DNA of 64,000 nucleotides from positions 1-64,000 of the forward strand of contig CALWVS010000007.1 of assembly GCA_944385095.1 (NCBI GenBank). The letters are read 5' to 3'. This document shows, piece after piece, positions 35,742 to 44,637 of this stretch. Under the pieces are notes generated by a model, which worked only from the letters and a program-made list of their open reading frames with translations, had not been told where the DNA came from and ran no database searches. The position numbers and the translations under genes were made by a program. Numbering within the stretch: position 1 is the stretch's first letter; the number at the start of each line of letters is the position of its first letter. The stretch comes from an uncultured Oscillospiraceae bacterium. Its GTDB lineage: Bacteria; Bacillota; Clostridia; Oscillospirales; Oscillospiraceae.

Positions 35742-37235
35742 TTATACTATACCTGCCTTAAAATTACCAGTCTTTTCACAGGCTGTATTTTTATTTTCAT
35801 AGAAGGATGCCACGATCTCTCTCTCATCCATGGGGTACTGTACCCCCTCGATCTCCTGATAGGTCTCATGTCCCTTCCCTGCCAGAACAATCACATCTCC
35901 TGCTCTCCCCTGTGCCAATGCCCAGTAGATGGCCTTTCTGCGGTCTGGCTCTACATGAATTTCTCCCCCCTGTCCTCTCATTCCTTCATAAATGTCCTCT
36001 ATAATTGCCCACGGGTTTTCTGTGCGGGGATTGTCAGAAGTCAAAATTGCCACATCAGCCAGTTCACGCACCACACTGCCCATAATCGCCCGTTTGCTTC
36101 TGTCTCGGTCGCCTCCACAGCCAAAGACACACATCAGTCTTCCTGCTGTCAGCTCTCTGGCTGTCAGCAAAATATTTTCCAGTGCATTGGGGGTATGGGC
36201 ATAGTCGATGAGCACCGTATATGCCTTCGGAGTTGGAACAACTTCAATGCGCCCCTTCACCCCGTGGGCACTTCTCAAAGCCTGCGCAATCTCCTTCAGC
36301 GATAGATGGAGGCAGAGACCACAGGAAATGGCAGCCAGCGCATTGTAAATGGTAAAGCCGCCGGGAATGGGGAGATGAATCCGTTCGATTTCCTCCTTTG
36401 TCACCGCTTCAAATTCCACATGACTGGGAAACAATCGGATATTTCTGGCGGTCAGATGTGCCCAGTCCTTGTTTTCTGAATAAGTAAAGGTTGGAATAGA
36501 CACTGTTTCTGCATACCATCTACCTGCCTCATCGTCCAGATTTAAAACTGCCCAGCGACTCTGTTGAAACAAGCGGGCTTTTGCCTGTCGGTATGCCTCC
36601 ATGGTAATGTGATAATCCAAATGGTCCTGTGTTAAATTGGTAAACACACCAACAGAAAATGGAAGCCCGTCCACACGATGCTGAACCAGTGCATGAGAGG
36701 ACACCTCCATCACCACATGGGTACAGCCAGCCTCCACCATCTGAGAAAGCAGCCTTTGCAGTTCATAACTTTCTGGGGTGGTGCGGTGGGATGGAAGGGA
36801 TACCTCCCCAATACAACACTCCACTGTACCAATCAATCCTACTTTTGTGTGCAGCACCTTTTCCAACACTTCTTTGAGTAGATATGTGGTGGTGGTTTTC
36901 CCATTTGTGCCAGTCACTCCAATGATAGTCAGTTTTTCTGCTGGATGGGAAAACCAGTTGGCAGAAATCTGTGCCAGTGCTGCTCTGGTATCTGGTGTAA
37001 CAAGCCAGTAATCCAAAAAATGGTCGGGGGAATTTTGACTTAAAATAGCAACGGCTCCTTTTTCCATCGCCTGCTGGATATAGTCATCCCCCTCCTCTTT
37101 TGCCCCAGACAGGGCAATAAACAATGCCCCTTTTTCCAATGTTCTGGTGTCATAAGAAATGGATTTTATTTCCAGTTCCGAGTTGTAGTTGCCCCCCGTA
37201 AGGGGGATGCCGGCTAACAAGTCGCCTAGCTTCAT
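35742..37235 (-). CDS. murE: UDP-MurNAc-tripeptide synthetase MurE (meso-DAP type)
   Basis: Mur ligase of 497 residues that adds the third amino acid to the stem peptide. ATP site GVTGTNGKTTTTYLL (107-121), carbamylated-Lys region and the DNPR motif in LTSDNPRTENP. DNPR is the signature for meso-diaminopimelate rather than lysine. No murF or murD follows, unlike the classical dcw order. Confidence 0.96.
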   Translation of the reverse strand: MKLGDLLAGIPLTGGNYNSELEIKSISYDTRTLEKGALFIALSGAKEEGDDYIQQAMEKGAVAILSQNSPDHFLDYWLVTPDTRAALAQISANWFSHPAEKLTIIGVTGTNGKTTTTYLLKEVLEKVLHTKVGLIGTVECCIGEVSLPSHRTTPESYELQRLLSQMVEAGCTHVVMEVSSHALVQHRVDGLPFSVGVFTNLTQDHLDYHITMEAYRQAKARLFQQSRWAVLNLDDEAGRWYAETVSIPTFTYSENKDWAHLTARNIRLFPSHVEFEAVTKEEIERIHLPIPGGFTIYNALAAISCGLCLHLSLKEIAQALRSAHGVKGRIEVVPTPKAYTVLIDYAHTPNALENILLTARELTAGRLMCVFGCGGDRDRSKRAIMGSVVRELADVAILTSDNPRTENPWAIIEDIYEGMRGQGGEIHVEPDRRKAIYWALAQGRAGDVIVLAGKGHETYQEIEGVQYPMDEREIVASFYENKNTACEKTGNFKAGIV

Positions 37236-37281
37236 ACACCATCACCCCTTACGGGTGCAATTTCATTCTCTCTAAGCTGTG

Positions 37282-39735
37282 CTAATCCAGACCGGCAAAA
37301 CCGTCCTCAATCATACTGGAAAACTGCACTTCCACAATAGTACCAACTTCTGCCACTTCCCCTGCTGCCACACTTTGGCTCTGTGCCTTGGATGATGTGC
37401 TGTAGAAGGTACTGCTGCCGCCTGCCTTCATAAAGAAGCCTACCGCCTCCAGCTTACTTTTGGCAGCTTCATAGCTGAGTCCCACCACATTGGGAACAGA
37501 TGCCTGTTCCTCTGGGGTGACTCCACCCAAATAGAGAATCACAGTAGAGCCGCCAGGAATGGCAGATGCGGCGGAAGGTACTTGTGCTGTCACAACCTCA
37601 CCTTCTCCCACTGTGCGGAATTTTAGTCCCTTGGCTTCCAGCTTTGCTTCAGCATCTGCAAGGGTAAATCCTGTTACCTGTGGGGTACTTACATCCACGG
37701 CTGCCGATTCATTGGTAGTATATTGTTTCTCCACCCCCAAATAGTCCAAAATTTGGGCAATAAGTTTTCCGGCCTGTGGAGCTGCCATATTACCACCGCT
37801 GATATAAACCCCTGTTGTTCCATATTTACTTCCAGGGGATGCCTCCTGTGGTTTGTCGTAGGCAAGAAGAACAATTACCTCTGGGTCATCAGCAGGTGCA
37901 AACCCCATAAAGGAGACTATGGTGCGCCCTTCCTCATCTGTTTCTGAAGAACCCGTTTTTCCACCGATACGATAGCCTGCCTGATAGGCATTTTTACCAG
38001 TTCCCTCTGAGACAACACTCTCCAATATAGTTCTGCATCGGTCGCTGGTTTGCTGACTGACTACCTGTCGAATAAGGTGTGGCTCTGTGGTCTCTATGGT
38101 GGTACCATTGGAATCAGAGATGGATTCTACCACATAGGGCTGATAAAGGTTTCCACCATTGATGACAGCGGAAAACCCTGCCACCATCTGCAATGGTGTT
38201 ACAGTAAATCGTTGTCCGAAGGAAGCAACGGCCAAATCCACAATACCCATATTGTCTAAATCCCAATAAAGTCCACTCTCCTCACCGGGCAGGTCAATTC
38301 CAGTGCTATCAAACATGCCAAAGGCCTCTACATACTCATTGAACGTATCTAGCCCCAACCGCTGTCCAATCTCAATAAAAGCTGGGTTACAGGAGTTCTG
38401 TACTGCCTGCGCCAAAGTCTGGTGTCCATGTCCCTCTCTTTTGGAGCAGTTGATTCGCTCTCCTGCTATCATATAGTAGCCTGGACAGTAAAATGTGTCA
38501 CTTTCTGACACCACACCCTCCTCAAGGGCTGCCGCCAGTACAAGGGCCTTAAAAGTAGATCCTGGCTCATACGGCTCTCGAACAGTTTTGTTCTTCCACT
38601 GGGTTTCACGGGCGGCTGAAGCAGCCTGTGATCGTGCCTGTTCCAGCAGTTCTGCATCTGTCAGTTGTTCCTCTGCCTCTTTTTGTGCATTTTCTGCTTT
38701 TAGTTTCTCATAAATCACTGGGGTGTCTGTTTCAATTTCCCCCTGCAGCAGACTGTCCACAATCAGAGAATAGCTGTTGGGGTCAAATTCTGGGGAGCTT
38801 GCCATCGCCAGAATGCCACCAGTTTTGGGGTTCATCACCACACAAAACGCCCCATTGCGTACGTCATATTGCTCAATCCCTGTCTCCAAAGTCTGTTCTG
38901 CATAGGCTTGAATGGTGCTGTCAATGGTCAGATTCAAATTATACCCATTCATGGCGTCAATGTAGTTGGAGTAGCTGTTGTACATTTCCACATTTTCACC
39001 CGTCTTACCTGTGACCACACGACCGGGCATTCCCTTCAAAATATCCTCATAGCCAGCTTCCAGCCCATAAACACCGCCATTGTCATTGACGAAACCCAGT
39101 ACCTGTGCTGCCAGAGAAGACATAGGATAGTATCGCTTGGTGCTGGGTGTTAAGTACAAATAATAGGATGTTTTGTGTTCTTGGATAAATTCTCGAATTG
39201 CCTGAGCATCTGCCTCCTCGATGTTGACCATCAATACTTCATACTGGGAGTTGACCTTCTCCATACGGGTTTCCAGCTTTTCCCGGTCCAGTTCTGGCAC
39301 CAGTTCACACAGACCATCTACCACTTCTTTTCGTTTTCGGTCAATTTCTGCCTGATAGGCTGTCTCATCCAGTTCCCCGTCCTCATTTTCGTAATCTTTT
39401 TTATCTACACTGTTGATTAAATCTTTGGGTGCCAAAATCAAATTATACACTGTGGCAGACATGGCCAATACCTGACCATTGGCATCCAAAATATTACCTC
39501 GATGGGCTGGCACTGTCACATCCATCATCTGTTGCTGGGTTGCCTTCTGCTGATATTCGTCGTGGTGCAGGATTGCAATATCCCAAAGTCGATACAGCAT
39601 AGGAATAAACATCCCTACACCAAACACAAGCATTAAAAAAAGAGACCTGCGAAACACCTGCCGCTTTGACTGCAAGTTTGAATCCACAAGTGGTACAATT
39701 TTTTCTCTTTGTCCTCTTTGCGTTCCTTTTTTCAT
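37282..39735 (-). CDS. class B penicillin-binding protein with PASTA domains (FtsI/SpoVD-like)
   Basis: Transpeptidase of 817 residues. One membrane segment (about 31-50), the class B N-domain with VPAHRGNILDANGQVLA (75-91), and the penicillin-binding domain with SxxK as STFK (393-396), SxN as SCN near 451 and KTG in GGKTGSSET near 612. Two C-terminal PASTA domains (about 683-810) resemble those of SpoVD and PBP2x. It has a charged insertion at about 337-385, between the N- and P-regions. It could be the vegetative FtsI partner of FtsW or the spore protein SpoVD; position next to ftsL favours division. Confidence 0.93.
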   Translation of the reverse strand: MKKGTQRGQREKIVPLVDSNLQSKRQVFRRSLFLMLVFGVGMFIPMLYRLWDIAILHHDEYQQKATQQQMMDVTVPAHRGNILDANGQVLAMSATVYNLILAPKDLINSVDKKDYENEDGELDETAYQAEIDRKRKEVVDGLCELVPELDREKLETRMEKVNSQYEVLMVNIEEADAQAIREFIQEHKTSYYLYLTPSTKRYYPMSSLAAQVLGFVNDNGGVYGLEAGYEDILKGMPGRVVTGKTGENVEMYNSYSNYIDAMNGYNLNLTIDSTIQAYAEQTLETGIEQYDVRNGAFCVVMNPKTGGILAMASSPEFDPNSYSLIVDSLLQGEIETDTPVIYEKLKAENAQKEAEEQLTDAELLEQARSQAASAARETQWKNKTVREPYEPGSTFKALVLAAALEEGVVSESDTFYCPGYYMIAGERINCSKREGHGHQTLAQAVQNSCNPAFIEIGQRLGLDTFNEYVEAFGMFDSTGIDLPGEESGLYWDLDNMGIVDLAVASFGQRFTVTPLQMVAGFSAVINGGNLYQPYVVESISDSNGTTIETTEPHLIRQVVSQQTSDRCRTILESVVSEGTGKNAYQAGYRIGGKTGSSETDEEGRTIVSFMGFAPADDPEVIVLLAYDKPQEASPGSKYGTTGVYISGGNMAAPQAGKLIAQILDYLGVEKQYTTNESAAVDVSTPQVTGFTLADAEAKLEAKGLKFRTVGEGEVVTAQVPSAASAIPGGSTVILYLGGVTPEEQASVPNVVGLSYEAAKSKLEAVGFFMKAGGSSTFYSTSSKAQSQSVAAGEVAEVGTIVEVQFSSMIEDGFAGLD

Positions 39736-39756
39736 AGATTCCCTCCTCCTACATAA

Positions 39757-39789
39757 AAGGGCACAAGAAACCTCTTTTCTTGTGCCCTT
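39757..39789 (-). terminator. hairpin between ftsL-like gene and PBP gene
   Basis: A perfect 14-bp inverted repeat (39757-39770 with 39776-39789) followed on the minus strand by only four T. It looks like a weak terminator or attenuator inside the dcw operon that would lower downstream expression. Confidence 0.5.
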
Positions 39790-39825
39790 CCCCTATGTCA
39801 ATCCCAATGATACCCTATGTTTTTT

Positions 39826-40383
39826 TTACTGAAAATATTCGAAAACCCGTGAAAAAATCTCCTTGACCCCTTCCAGTGCACCAACTGCACCAAATGTGGT
39901 CTCCTGCTCTCCATACAACACCACATTATCTGGTTCTGATAAATCCAAATAGACAATCTGATCATTCATGGGACGAATCATAGTGTCCCCCACTGCCTCC
40001 TGAATCTTTTCAATATCAAACACCTGCTCATATTGAGCAGACAAGGTAACATACTGATCCTGTAACTCTGACAACTCATCTCTTAAAGACACAGTCTGAT
40101 CACTCACTGTGAGATATTGGGCATAATTCATAATCAACAGTGCCGCCATAATGCCAACAGCAAAAAAGCCAATCACTGCAAAAGGGGATACTTCGCCTGC
40201 CTCTCTCACCTTAACTTTGGTGCGCGTAAGCGTACGGCGCTGGACTTTTGGACGTACTTTGGGTATGGGATGCTGAATATCACCCTGTCTTTTTGGAACC
40301 GCATTTCCCTCATAGGCAGGAGCATAGGCTGTGCTGCCGTAAATACGGTAAGAACCTTGATTGGTGCGGTGGCGGCTTGCCAT
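39826..40383 (-). CDS. ftsL: FtsL-like septum formation protein
   Basis: Bitopic protein of 185 residues. A long basic cytoplasmic part of about 65 residues precedes one membrane segment (FAVIGFFAVGIMAALLIMNYA), then a coiled coil LRDELSELQDQYVTLSAQYE. This is the FtsL/DivIC architecture, and the place between rsmH and the PBP gene is that of ftsL. Sequence similarity in the family is low, so position and shape carry the call. ATG 40383 is chosen; a GTG nine bases upstream is possible. Confidence 0.75.
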   Translation of the reverse strand: MASRHRTNQGSYRIYGSTAYAPAYEGNAVPKRQGDIQHPIPKVRPKVQRRTLTRTKVKVREAGEVSPFAVIGFFAVGIMAALLIMNYAQYLTVSDQTVSLRDELSELQDQYVTLSAQYEQVFDIEKIQEAVGDTMIRPMNDQIVYLDLSEPDNVVLYGEQETTFGAVGALEGVKEIFSRVFEYFQ

Positions 40384-40413
40384 TCCTCTCACTCCATTTC
40401 GTTCCCGTTATCT

Positions 40414-41370
40414 TCAGGTAATCAATGCATCCTTCAACTTCTCAGCCACACGCAACTTTGCACTGCGTGAGCGAGGATTCTCCTCCAACTCACGTTCACT
40501 GGGCAGAATAGGCTTCCTGCCAATCAGTTTCACATCTGGTGTCTTTCCGCACACACAAACTGGAAAATCAGGTGGGCATGTACACCCTTTTGCAAATGCT
40601 GCCAAACCGGTTTTGACAATACGGTCCTCCAGAGAGTGAAATGTAATCACTGCAAGCCGTCCACCACGGTTCAACCTGGGAACTGCTGCCTGAATCATAC
40701 GCTCCACTGAAGTCAACTCATCATTCACTGCAATCCGAATTGCCTGAAAACTTCTCTTTGCTGGATGCTGTTTTTCCTTCCATGCCTTTCCCGGCATTCC
40801 ACTTTTAATAATCTCCACCAACTCTAAGGTGGTTTCAATCTGTTTCTGCTGTCTGCGACGTACAATGGCAGCCGCAATGGAACTGGCATAGCGTTCTTCC
40901 CCATACTGGCTCAAAATACGCCGCAGCTCCTCCTGTGACCAAGTATTGACCACATCTGCTGCTGTCATTCCCTCTGAGCGGTCCATTCTCATATCAAGAG
41001 GTGCATCACTCATATAGGAAAACCCACGGGCACTGTCATCAAGCTGAGGAGATGAAACCCCCAAATCAAACAACATACCATCCACACCCTGAATGGAAAG
41101 CCCATTTAGAATCTCTTGAATTCTATCATAGTTGCTGTGGACCAAGGTCACTCGATCCATCACATCTTTTAACCGTTCCTGTGCTGCATCTAGTGCAGTC
41201 TGGTCTCGGTCCACACAGATCAGCCGTCCTGTGGTCAGACGTTTTGCAATTTCACGGCTGTGTCCTGCTCTGCCCAGTGTACCATCCAAATAAATCCCAT
41301 CTGGTCGAATCTTGAGTGCATCCAGACACTCCTCCAACAGAACGGGATAATGGGTTAATTGTTCACTCAT
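40414..41370 (-). CDS. rsmH: 16S rRNA (cytosine(1402)-N(4))-methyltransferase RsmH
   Basis: SAM enzyme (318 residues) methylating C1402 in the decoding centre. HYPVLLEECLDAL, the SAM motif DGTLGRAGHS and FDLGVSSPQLD are all family signatures, with the C-terminal AVITFHSLEDRIVK. ATG 41370 begins four bases... beyond the mraZ stop, giving the usual length; a start at 41391 would overlap mraZ and lacks an RBS. Confidence 0.96.
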   Translation of the reverse strand: MSEQLTHYPVLLEECLDALKIRPDGIYLDGTLGRAGHSREIAKRLTTGRLICVDRDQTALDAAQERLKDVMDRVTLVHSNYDRIQEILNGLSIQGVDGMLFDLGVSSPQLDDSARGFSYMSDAPLDMRMDRSEGMTAADVVNTWSQEELRRILSQYGEERYASSIAAAIVRRRQQKQIETTLELVEIIKSGMPGKAWKEKQHPAKRSFQAIRIAVNDELTSVERMIQAAVPRLNRGGRLAVITFHSLEDRIVKTGLAAFAKGCTCPPDFPVCVCGKTPDVKLIGRKPILPSERELEENPRSRSAKLRVAEKLKDALIT

Positions 41371-41374
41371 ATTC

Positions 41375-41797
41375 TTAGAACCCCAATTCATCCATGCAGG
41401 CAGCCATTTTTTCTGGTGTCATTTCTGCTTCGCTCATTTCCCAAAGCTCTTGACTCCATATCTCTGCCCGATCATTTACACCCAAGATTACCACTTCCCG
41501 TGAGAGCTTTGCATATTGCCGCAGTCTCTGGGGAATCACAATCCTCCCCTGTTTGTCTGGCTCACACTTGGCTGCATTGGCAAAAAAAGAACGCATCACA
41601 CGGGACTTACTCATGGGCAGGGACGCCAGTTTCGCTGTAAATCGCTCCCATGTACTCAGTGGATAAATGGCAAGGCAGGTATCAATTCCCATTGCCAGAT
41701 AAAATACCTCCCCCAACTCCTCACGCAGTTTCGCTGGCAAGAACAGACGACCTTTGGCATCTATACTGTGCTCATATGTGCCCGTCAATGCCCTCAC
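41375..41797 (-). CDS. mraZ: transcriptional regulator MraZ
   Basis: First gene of the dcw cluster, 140 residues, two AbrB-like halves. Each half carries the DxxGR-type motif: SIDAKGRLFLPAKLREELG and EPDKQGRIVIPQRLRQYA. MraZ binds repeats before its own operon and represses it. Such repeats may be at 41826-41840. Confidence 0.96.
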   Translation of the reverse strand: MRALTGTYEHSIDAKGRLFLPAKLREELGEVFYLAMGIDTCLAIYPLSTWERFTAKLASLPMSKSRVMRSFFANAAKCEPDKQGRIVIPQRLRQYAKLSREVVILGVNDRAEIWSQELWEMSEAEMTPEKMAACMDELGF

Positions 41798-41825
41798 CCT
41801 TCCCCTGCTCTGGTGTGGGATTTAC

Positions 41826-41840
41826 CTCCACTCTGCTCCA
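41826..41840 (-). promoter_or_regulatory. candidate MraZ box
   Basis: On the minus strand TGGAG occurs twice with a 10-base period (complement of 41836-41840 and 41826-41830), just after the mraZ promoter. MraZ boxes are G-rich TGGGN/GTGG-type repeats with this period; only two copies are clear here. Confidence 0.4.
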
Positions 41841-41853
41841 CTATACTTTTCTT

Positions 41854-41882
41854 AGTATACGAGTTGTTGACATAAAAAGCAA
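41854..41882 (-). promoter_or_regulatory. mraZ/dcw operon promoter
   Basis: On the minus strand TTGCTT (41877-41882) and TATACT (41854-41859) with a 17-base spacer. Confidence 0.5.
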
Positions 41883-41998
41883 CCCCTTTTTTTGTTTTCC
41901 TGTGCAAATATTTTATATTTTTTTATCTTTATTACAACAAATTTCAGTTTTTTTACAAACTTCTCCTTTTTGACGAGTCTAATTTCTTTTTCCCTCCA

Positions 41999-42027
41999 TT
42001 GCATCCCATATTTTTTTATGGTACACT
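41999..42027 (+). promoter_or_regulatory. promoter of the uracil-DNA glycosylase gene
   Basis: TTGCAT (41999-42004) and TACACT (42022-42027) with a 17-base spacer, 32 bases before the start. Confidence 0.55.
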
Positions 42028-42059
42028 GCTCATCAGAGATAATACAAGGAGGAATCATC

Positions 42060-42653
42060 ATGCTTGGCTGGAAAGAATTAGAAGAAACTTGTAAAAGCTG
42101 TCAACGCTGCTCCCTTGCTGACACAAGACACAATGTTGTGTTTGGTTGTGGTGTCCCCAATGCAGAAGTGATGTTCATTGGAGAGGGACCAGGGGAACAG
42201 GAAGATTTACAGGGTATTCCCTTTGTAGGACGAGCCGGTCACTTGCTGGATGAGATGCTGGAAGTCATTGACTTGAGCAGAGAGAAAAATATCTACATTG
42301 CCAACATGGTAAAATGTCGTCCACCAAAAAACCGTGACCCTCTCAGCGTGGAACAGGACGCCTGTATTGATTTTCTGCGCAACCAAGTAGCTCTGATTCG
42401 ACCAAAAATTATTGTATGTTTGGGTCGTATTGCTGCCACAAAGCTCATCAAATCTGACCTAAAAATCACAAAAGAACATGGTGTGTGGTTTGAAAAAGCG
42501 GGGATTCAGATGATGGCAATGTATCACCCCGCTGCCATTTTACGTGACCCAACCAAACGTCCAGATGCTTTTGTGGACATGAAAATTTTGCAGGAAAAAA
42601 TTAAGGAAATCTGCCAGACTACTTATACTAACACAGATACAGAGAAAAATTAA
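42060..42653 (+). CDS. family 4 uracil-DNA glycosylase (Fe-S)
   Basis: DNA repair enzyme of 197 residues removing uracil. The N-terminal CKSCQRC (11-17) and NMVKCRPP Cys supply ligands for the 4Fe-4S cluster of family 4 UDGs. The active-site [20 protein letters not shown] and the C-terminal [11 protein letters not shown] are diagnostic. ATG 42060 has AAGGAGG at ideal distance. It is often fused to or mistaken for a DNA polymerase part in older records; here it is a complete glycosylase. Confidence 0.94.
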   Translation: MLGWKELEETCKSCQRCSLADTRHNVVFGCGVPNAEVMFIGEGPGEQEDLQGIPFVGRAGHLLDEMLEVIDLSREKNIYIANMVKCRPPKNRDPLSVEQDACIDFLRNQVALIRPKIIVCLGRIAATKLIKSDLKITKEHGVWFEKAGIQMMAMYHPAAILRDPTKRPDAFVDMKILQEKIKEICQTTYTNTDTEKN

Positions 42654-42670
42654 CTATATTCTGTCGATAA

Positions 42671-42724
42671 AAACAATCCCAACAGGTGATATGAGAGATA
42701 TCATCTGTTGGGATTGTTTTTATT
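42671..42724. terminator. bidirectional terminator between udg and the cbi operon
   Basis: A long inverted repeat (about 42671-42692 with 42697-42720, one mismatch) with T runs on both sides. It stops udg transcription and, on the other strand, the twelve-gene cobalamin operon. Confidence 0.85.
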
Positions 42725-42765
42725 TTGTGTTGTACAATTCCAGACACTGACCGTTTTCTTTTGAT

Positions 42766-43419
42766 TCAAATGACCCTGCCAGATGCCTGATAGAGTAAGG
42801 CATTGCAGATGGCTGCTGCAATGGTAGAGCCGCCTTTGCGCCCCAGTGCCACAATGGCTGGTATTCCACGACTTTGACATAGATTCCAAATCCATTCTTT
42901 GCTCTCTACCACATTGACAAAGCCAACTGGTACACCAACCACCAGAGCGGGGCGCAGCTTTTTTTGTTCTATCAGTTCTGCCATACGAATCAATGCTGTG
43001 GGTGCATTTCCTACCACAAAAATCCCTGTTGGGTGTTTTTCTGCCCACACATCCACCGATGCTACCGCCCTTGTAGTTCCCATTTCTTTTGCTGTCTGTG
43101 CCACTTGAGGGTCTGCCATATAACAAAATTTTTCCACACCCAGTTTGGCACAAGCTCCTTTGTTCATTCCAGACAGTGCCATATTGGTATCGGTCACAAT
43201 GGGACAGCCTGCCTGCAACGCCTGCACCCCTTTTTCTACTGCATCTGGTGTAAAAACCAGTGTTTTGGCAAAGTCAAAATCTGCCGCTGTGTGGATGGCA
43301 CGATACACCACCCCTTGATGTTCTTTTGGAATTTGAATTCCCTGCTCTGCAAGCTCTGAGGCAATGATTCTCATACTTTCTTTTTCGATTTCCTCTGGCT
43401 TGGTATGCTGCCAGTTCAT
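42766..43419 (-). CDS. cbiC: cobalt-precorrin-8 methylmutase
   Basis: Moves the methyl group from C-11 to C-12, giving cobyrinate; 217 residues. The catalytic His43 in YRAIHTAADFDFA is present, with GCPIVTDTNMALSGMNK and GVPVGFVNVVESKE following. Last gene of the operon; its start overlaps the cbiET stop by four bases. Confidence 0.96.
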   Translation of the reverse strand: MNWQHTKPEEIEKESMRIIASELAEQGIQIPKEHQGVVYRAIHTAADFDFAKTLVFTPDAVEKGVQALQAGCPIVTDTNMALSGMNKGACAKLGVEKFCYMADPQVAQTAKEMGTTRAVASVDVWAEKHPTGIFVVGNAPTALIRMAELIEQKKLRPALVVGVPVGFVNVVESKEWIWNLCQSRGIPAIVALGRKGGSTIAAAICNALLYQASGRVI

Positions 43420-44636
43420 GCCCGTCTCTCTCCCTTCTGTGCAGTAATAAGAAAAACAGGATTTTGCCCTATCATCATGTGGTAAGTACCCACCTGTTTG
43501 CTGTGTGAGACAGAAATTTGGCTGACCTGGGGTTCAAACCCTCTATCGGTTAGGTCTTTCATGGCAGAAGCCAAGGTTTCCAGTGCAATGGCTGTGATAC
43601 AAATATGAGCATGTGGGTTTTTCTCCAGAATGGTATCTAAAATAGAAGCAAGCTGTCCTTTGGTTCCTCCAATAAATACTCCATCTGGTACAGGTAGATT
43701 GGCAAGACAATCTGGAGCCTTCCCTTCCACCAAATTCAGGTTAAATGCCCCAAATTTCTGTCGATTTGCCTGAATCAGCCGGTGGGCAATGGGGTTGCAC
43801 TCCACTGCATACACCTGCCCCCGACATGCCTGTAAGGCAAGTTCTACTGCCACAGAACCTGTGCCAGCTCCAATATCCCAATAGATACCTTGTTCCTGTA
43901 CTTTTAATTTACCAAGCACCGCAGCCCGAACTTCCTGCTTGGTCATAGGCACTTCATCCCGTAAAAAAGCCTCATCCTCAATGCCCTGTGAACAGTAGGG
44001 GTAGGGGGCTTGAAATCCCTCCACCAACAACACCGTCAAAGGGGCACAGTTTTTTTCTGCAAATTCCCATACATGACCACTGAGAATTTTTTCTTCTTCA
44101 TAAGAGAGTGACTGCCCTATGGTTGCCCGCAATGTGCCCAGACCTGCATCTGTCAACACTTTACACAGGTCTCCTGCTCCACCTGCCCCACCGGTGAGAA
44201 AAAAGACTGGTTTTCCCCTCGCAGACAGAACGGCTGCCACAGGGTCACAGGACAGCCCATGCGCAGACACCACCTGCCAATCCTGCCACGGCTGCCCCAG
44301 TTTGGATGCCAGATACTGCATACTGGAAATACCGGGAAGCACTTCTACCTCTATCCCCCGCTCCTTCAACAGTGGCAATAAGGTACGTACACCAGAATGA
44401 AAACCAGTGTCCCCACTGTAGAGAACACATGCCGTCTGATGGGTTGTGTTGGAAAGATATTCCACAATTTCCGCCGACTTTGTGGAAACAAAACGCTCCA
44501 CCCCCGGTGCCAGAGTGCATTCCTCCAACAACCGTTTTGAACCTACCAGACAATCTGCCTCTTGCAGAGCAGTCTGGGCTGCTCTAGTCAAATGGTCTGG
44601 ATTTCCCAGTCCCATTCCCACCAATGTCACTTTCAT
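43416..44636 (-). CDS. cbiET: fused cobalt-precorrin-7 C5- and C15-methyltransferase (CbiET)
   Basis: Two enzymes in one chain of 406 residues. The N-terminal half (about 1-195) is CbiE, a tetrapyrrole methylase with LVGMGLGNPDHLTRAA and the GDTGFHSGV loop. The C-terminal half (about 205-400) is CbiT, a Rossmann methyltransferase/decarboxylase with IYWDIGAGTGSVAVELAL and VFIGGTKGQL. The fusion is like CobL of the aerobic route. ATG 44636 has GGGGAGG upstream. It follows the cobK gene with one base between stop and start. Confidence 0.95.
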   Translation of the reverse strand: MKVTLVGMGLGNPDHLTRAAQTALQEADCLVGSKRLLEECTLAPGVERFVSTKSAEIVEYLSNTTHQTACVLYSGDTGFHSGVRTLLPLLKERGIEVEVLPGISSMQYLASKLGQPWQDWQVVSAHGLSCDPVAAVLSARGKPVFFLTGGAGGAGDLCKVLTDAGLGTLRATIGQSLSYEEEKILSGHVWEFAEKNCAPLTVLLVEGFQAPYPYCSQGIEDEAFLRDEVPMTKQEVRAAVLGKLKVQEQGIYWDIGAGTGSVAVELALQACRGQVYAVECNPIAHRLIQANRQKFGAFNLNLVEGKAPDCLANLPVPDGVFIGGTKGQLASILDTILEKNPHAHICITAIALETLASAMKDLTDRGFEPQVSQISVSHSKQVGTYHMMIGQNPVFLITAQKGERRA

Positions 44637-44637
44637 G

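Noticed and set aside
42701..43153. A 150-codon minus-strand frame over the cbiC end
   Set aside because: It overlaps cbiC in another frame, and cbiC has the catalytic motif and operon coupling.
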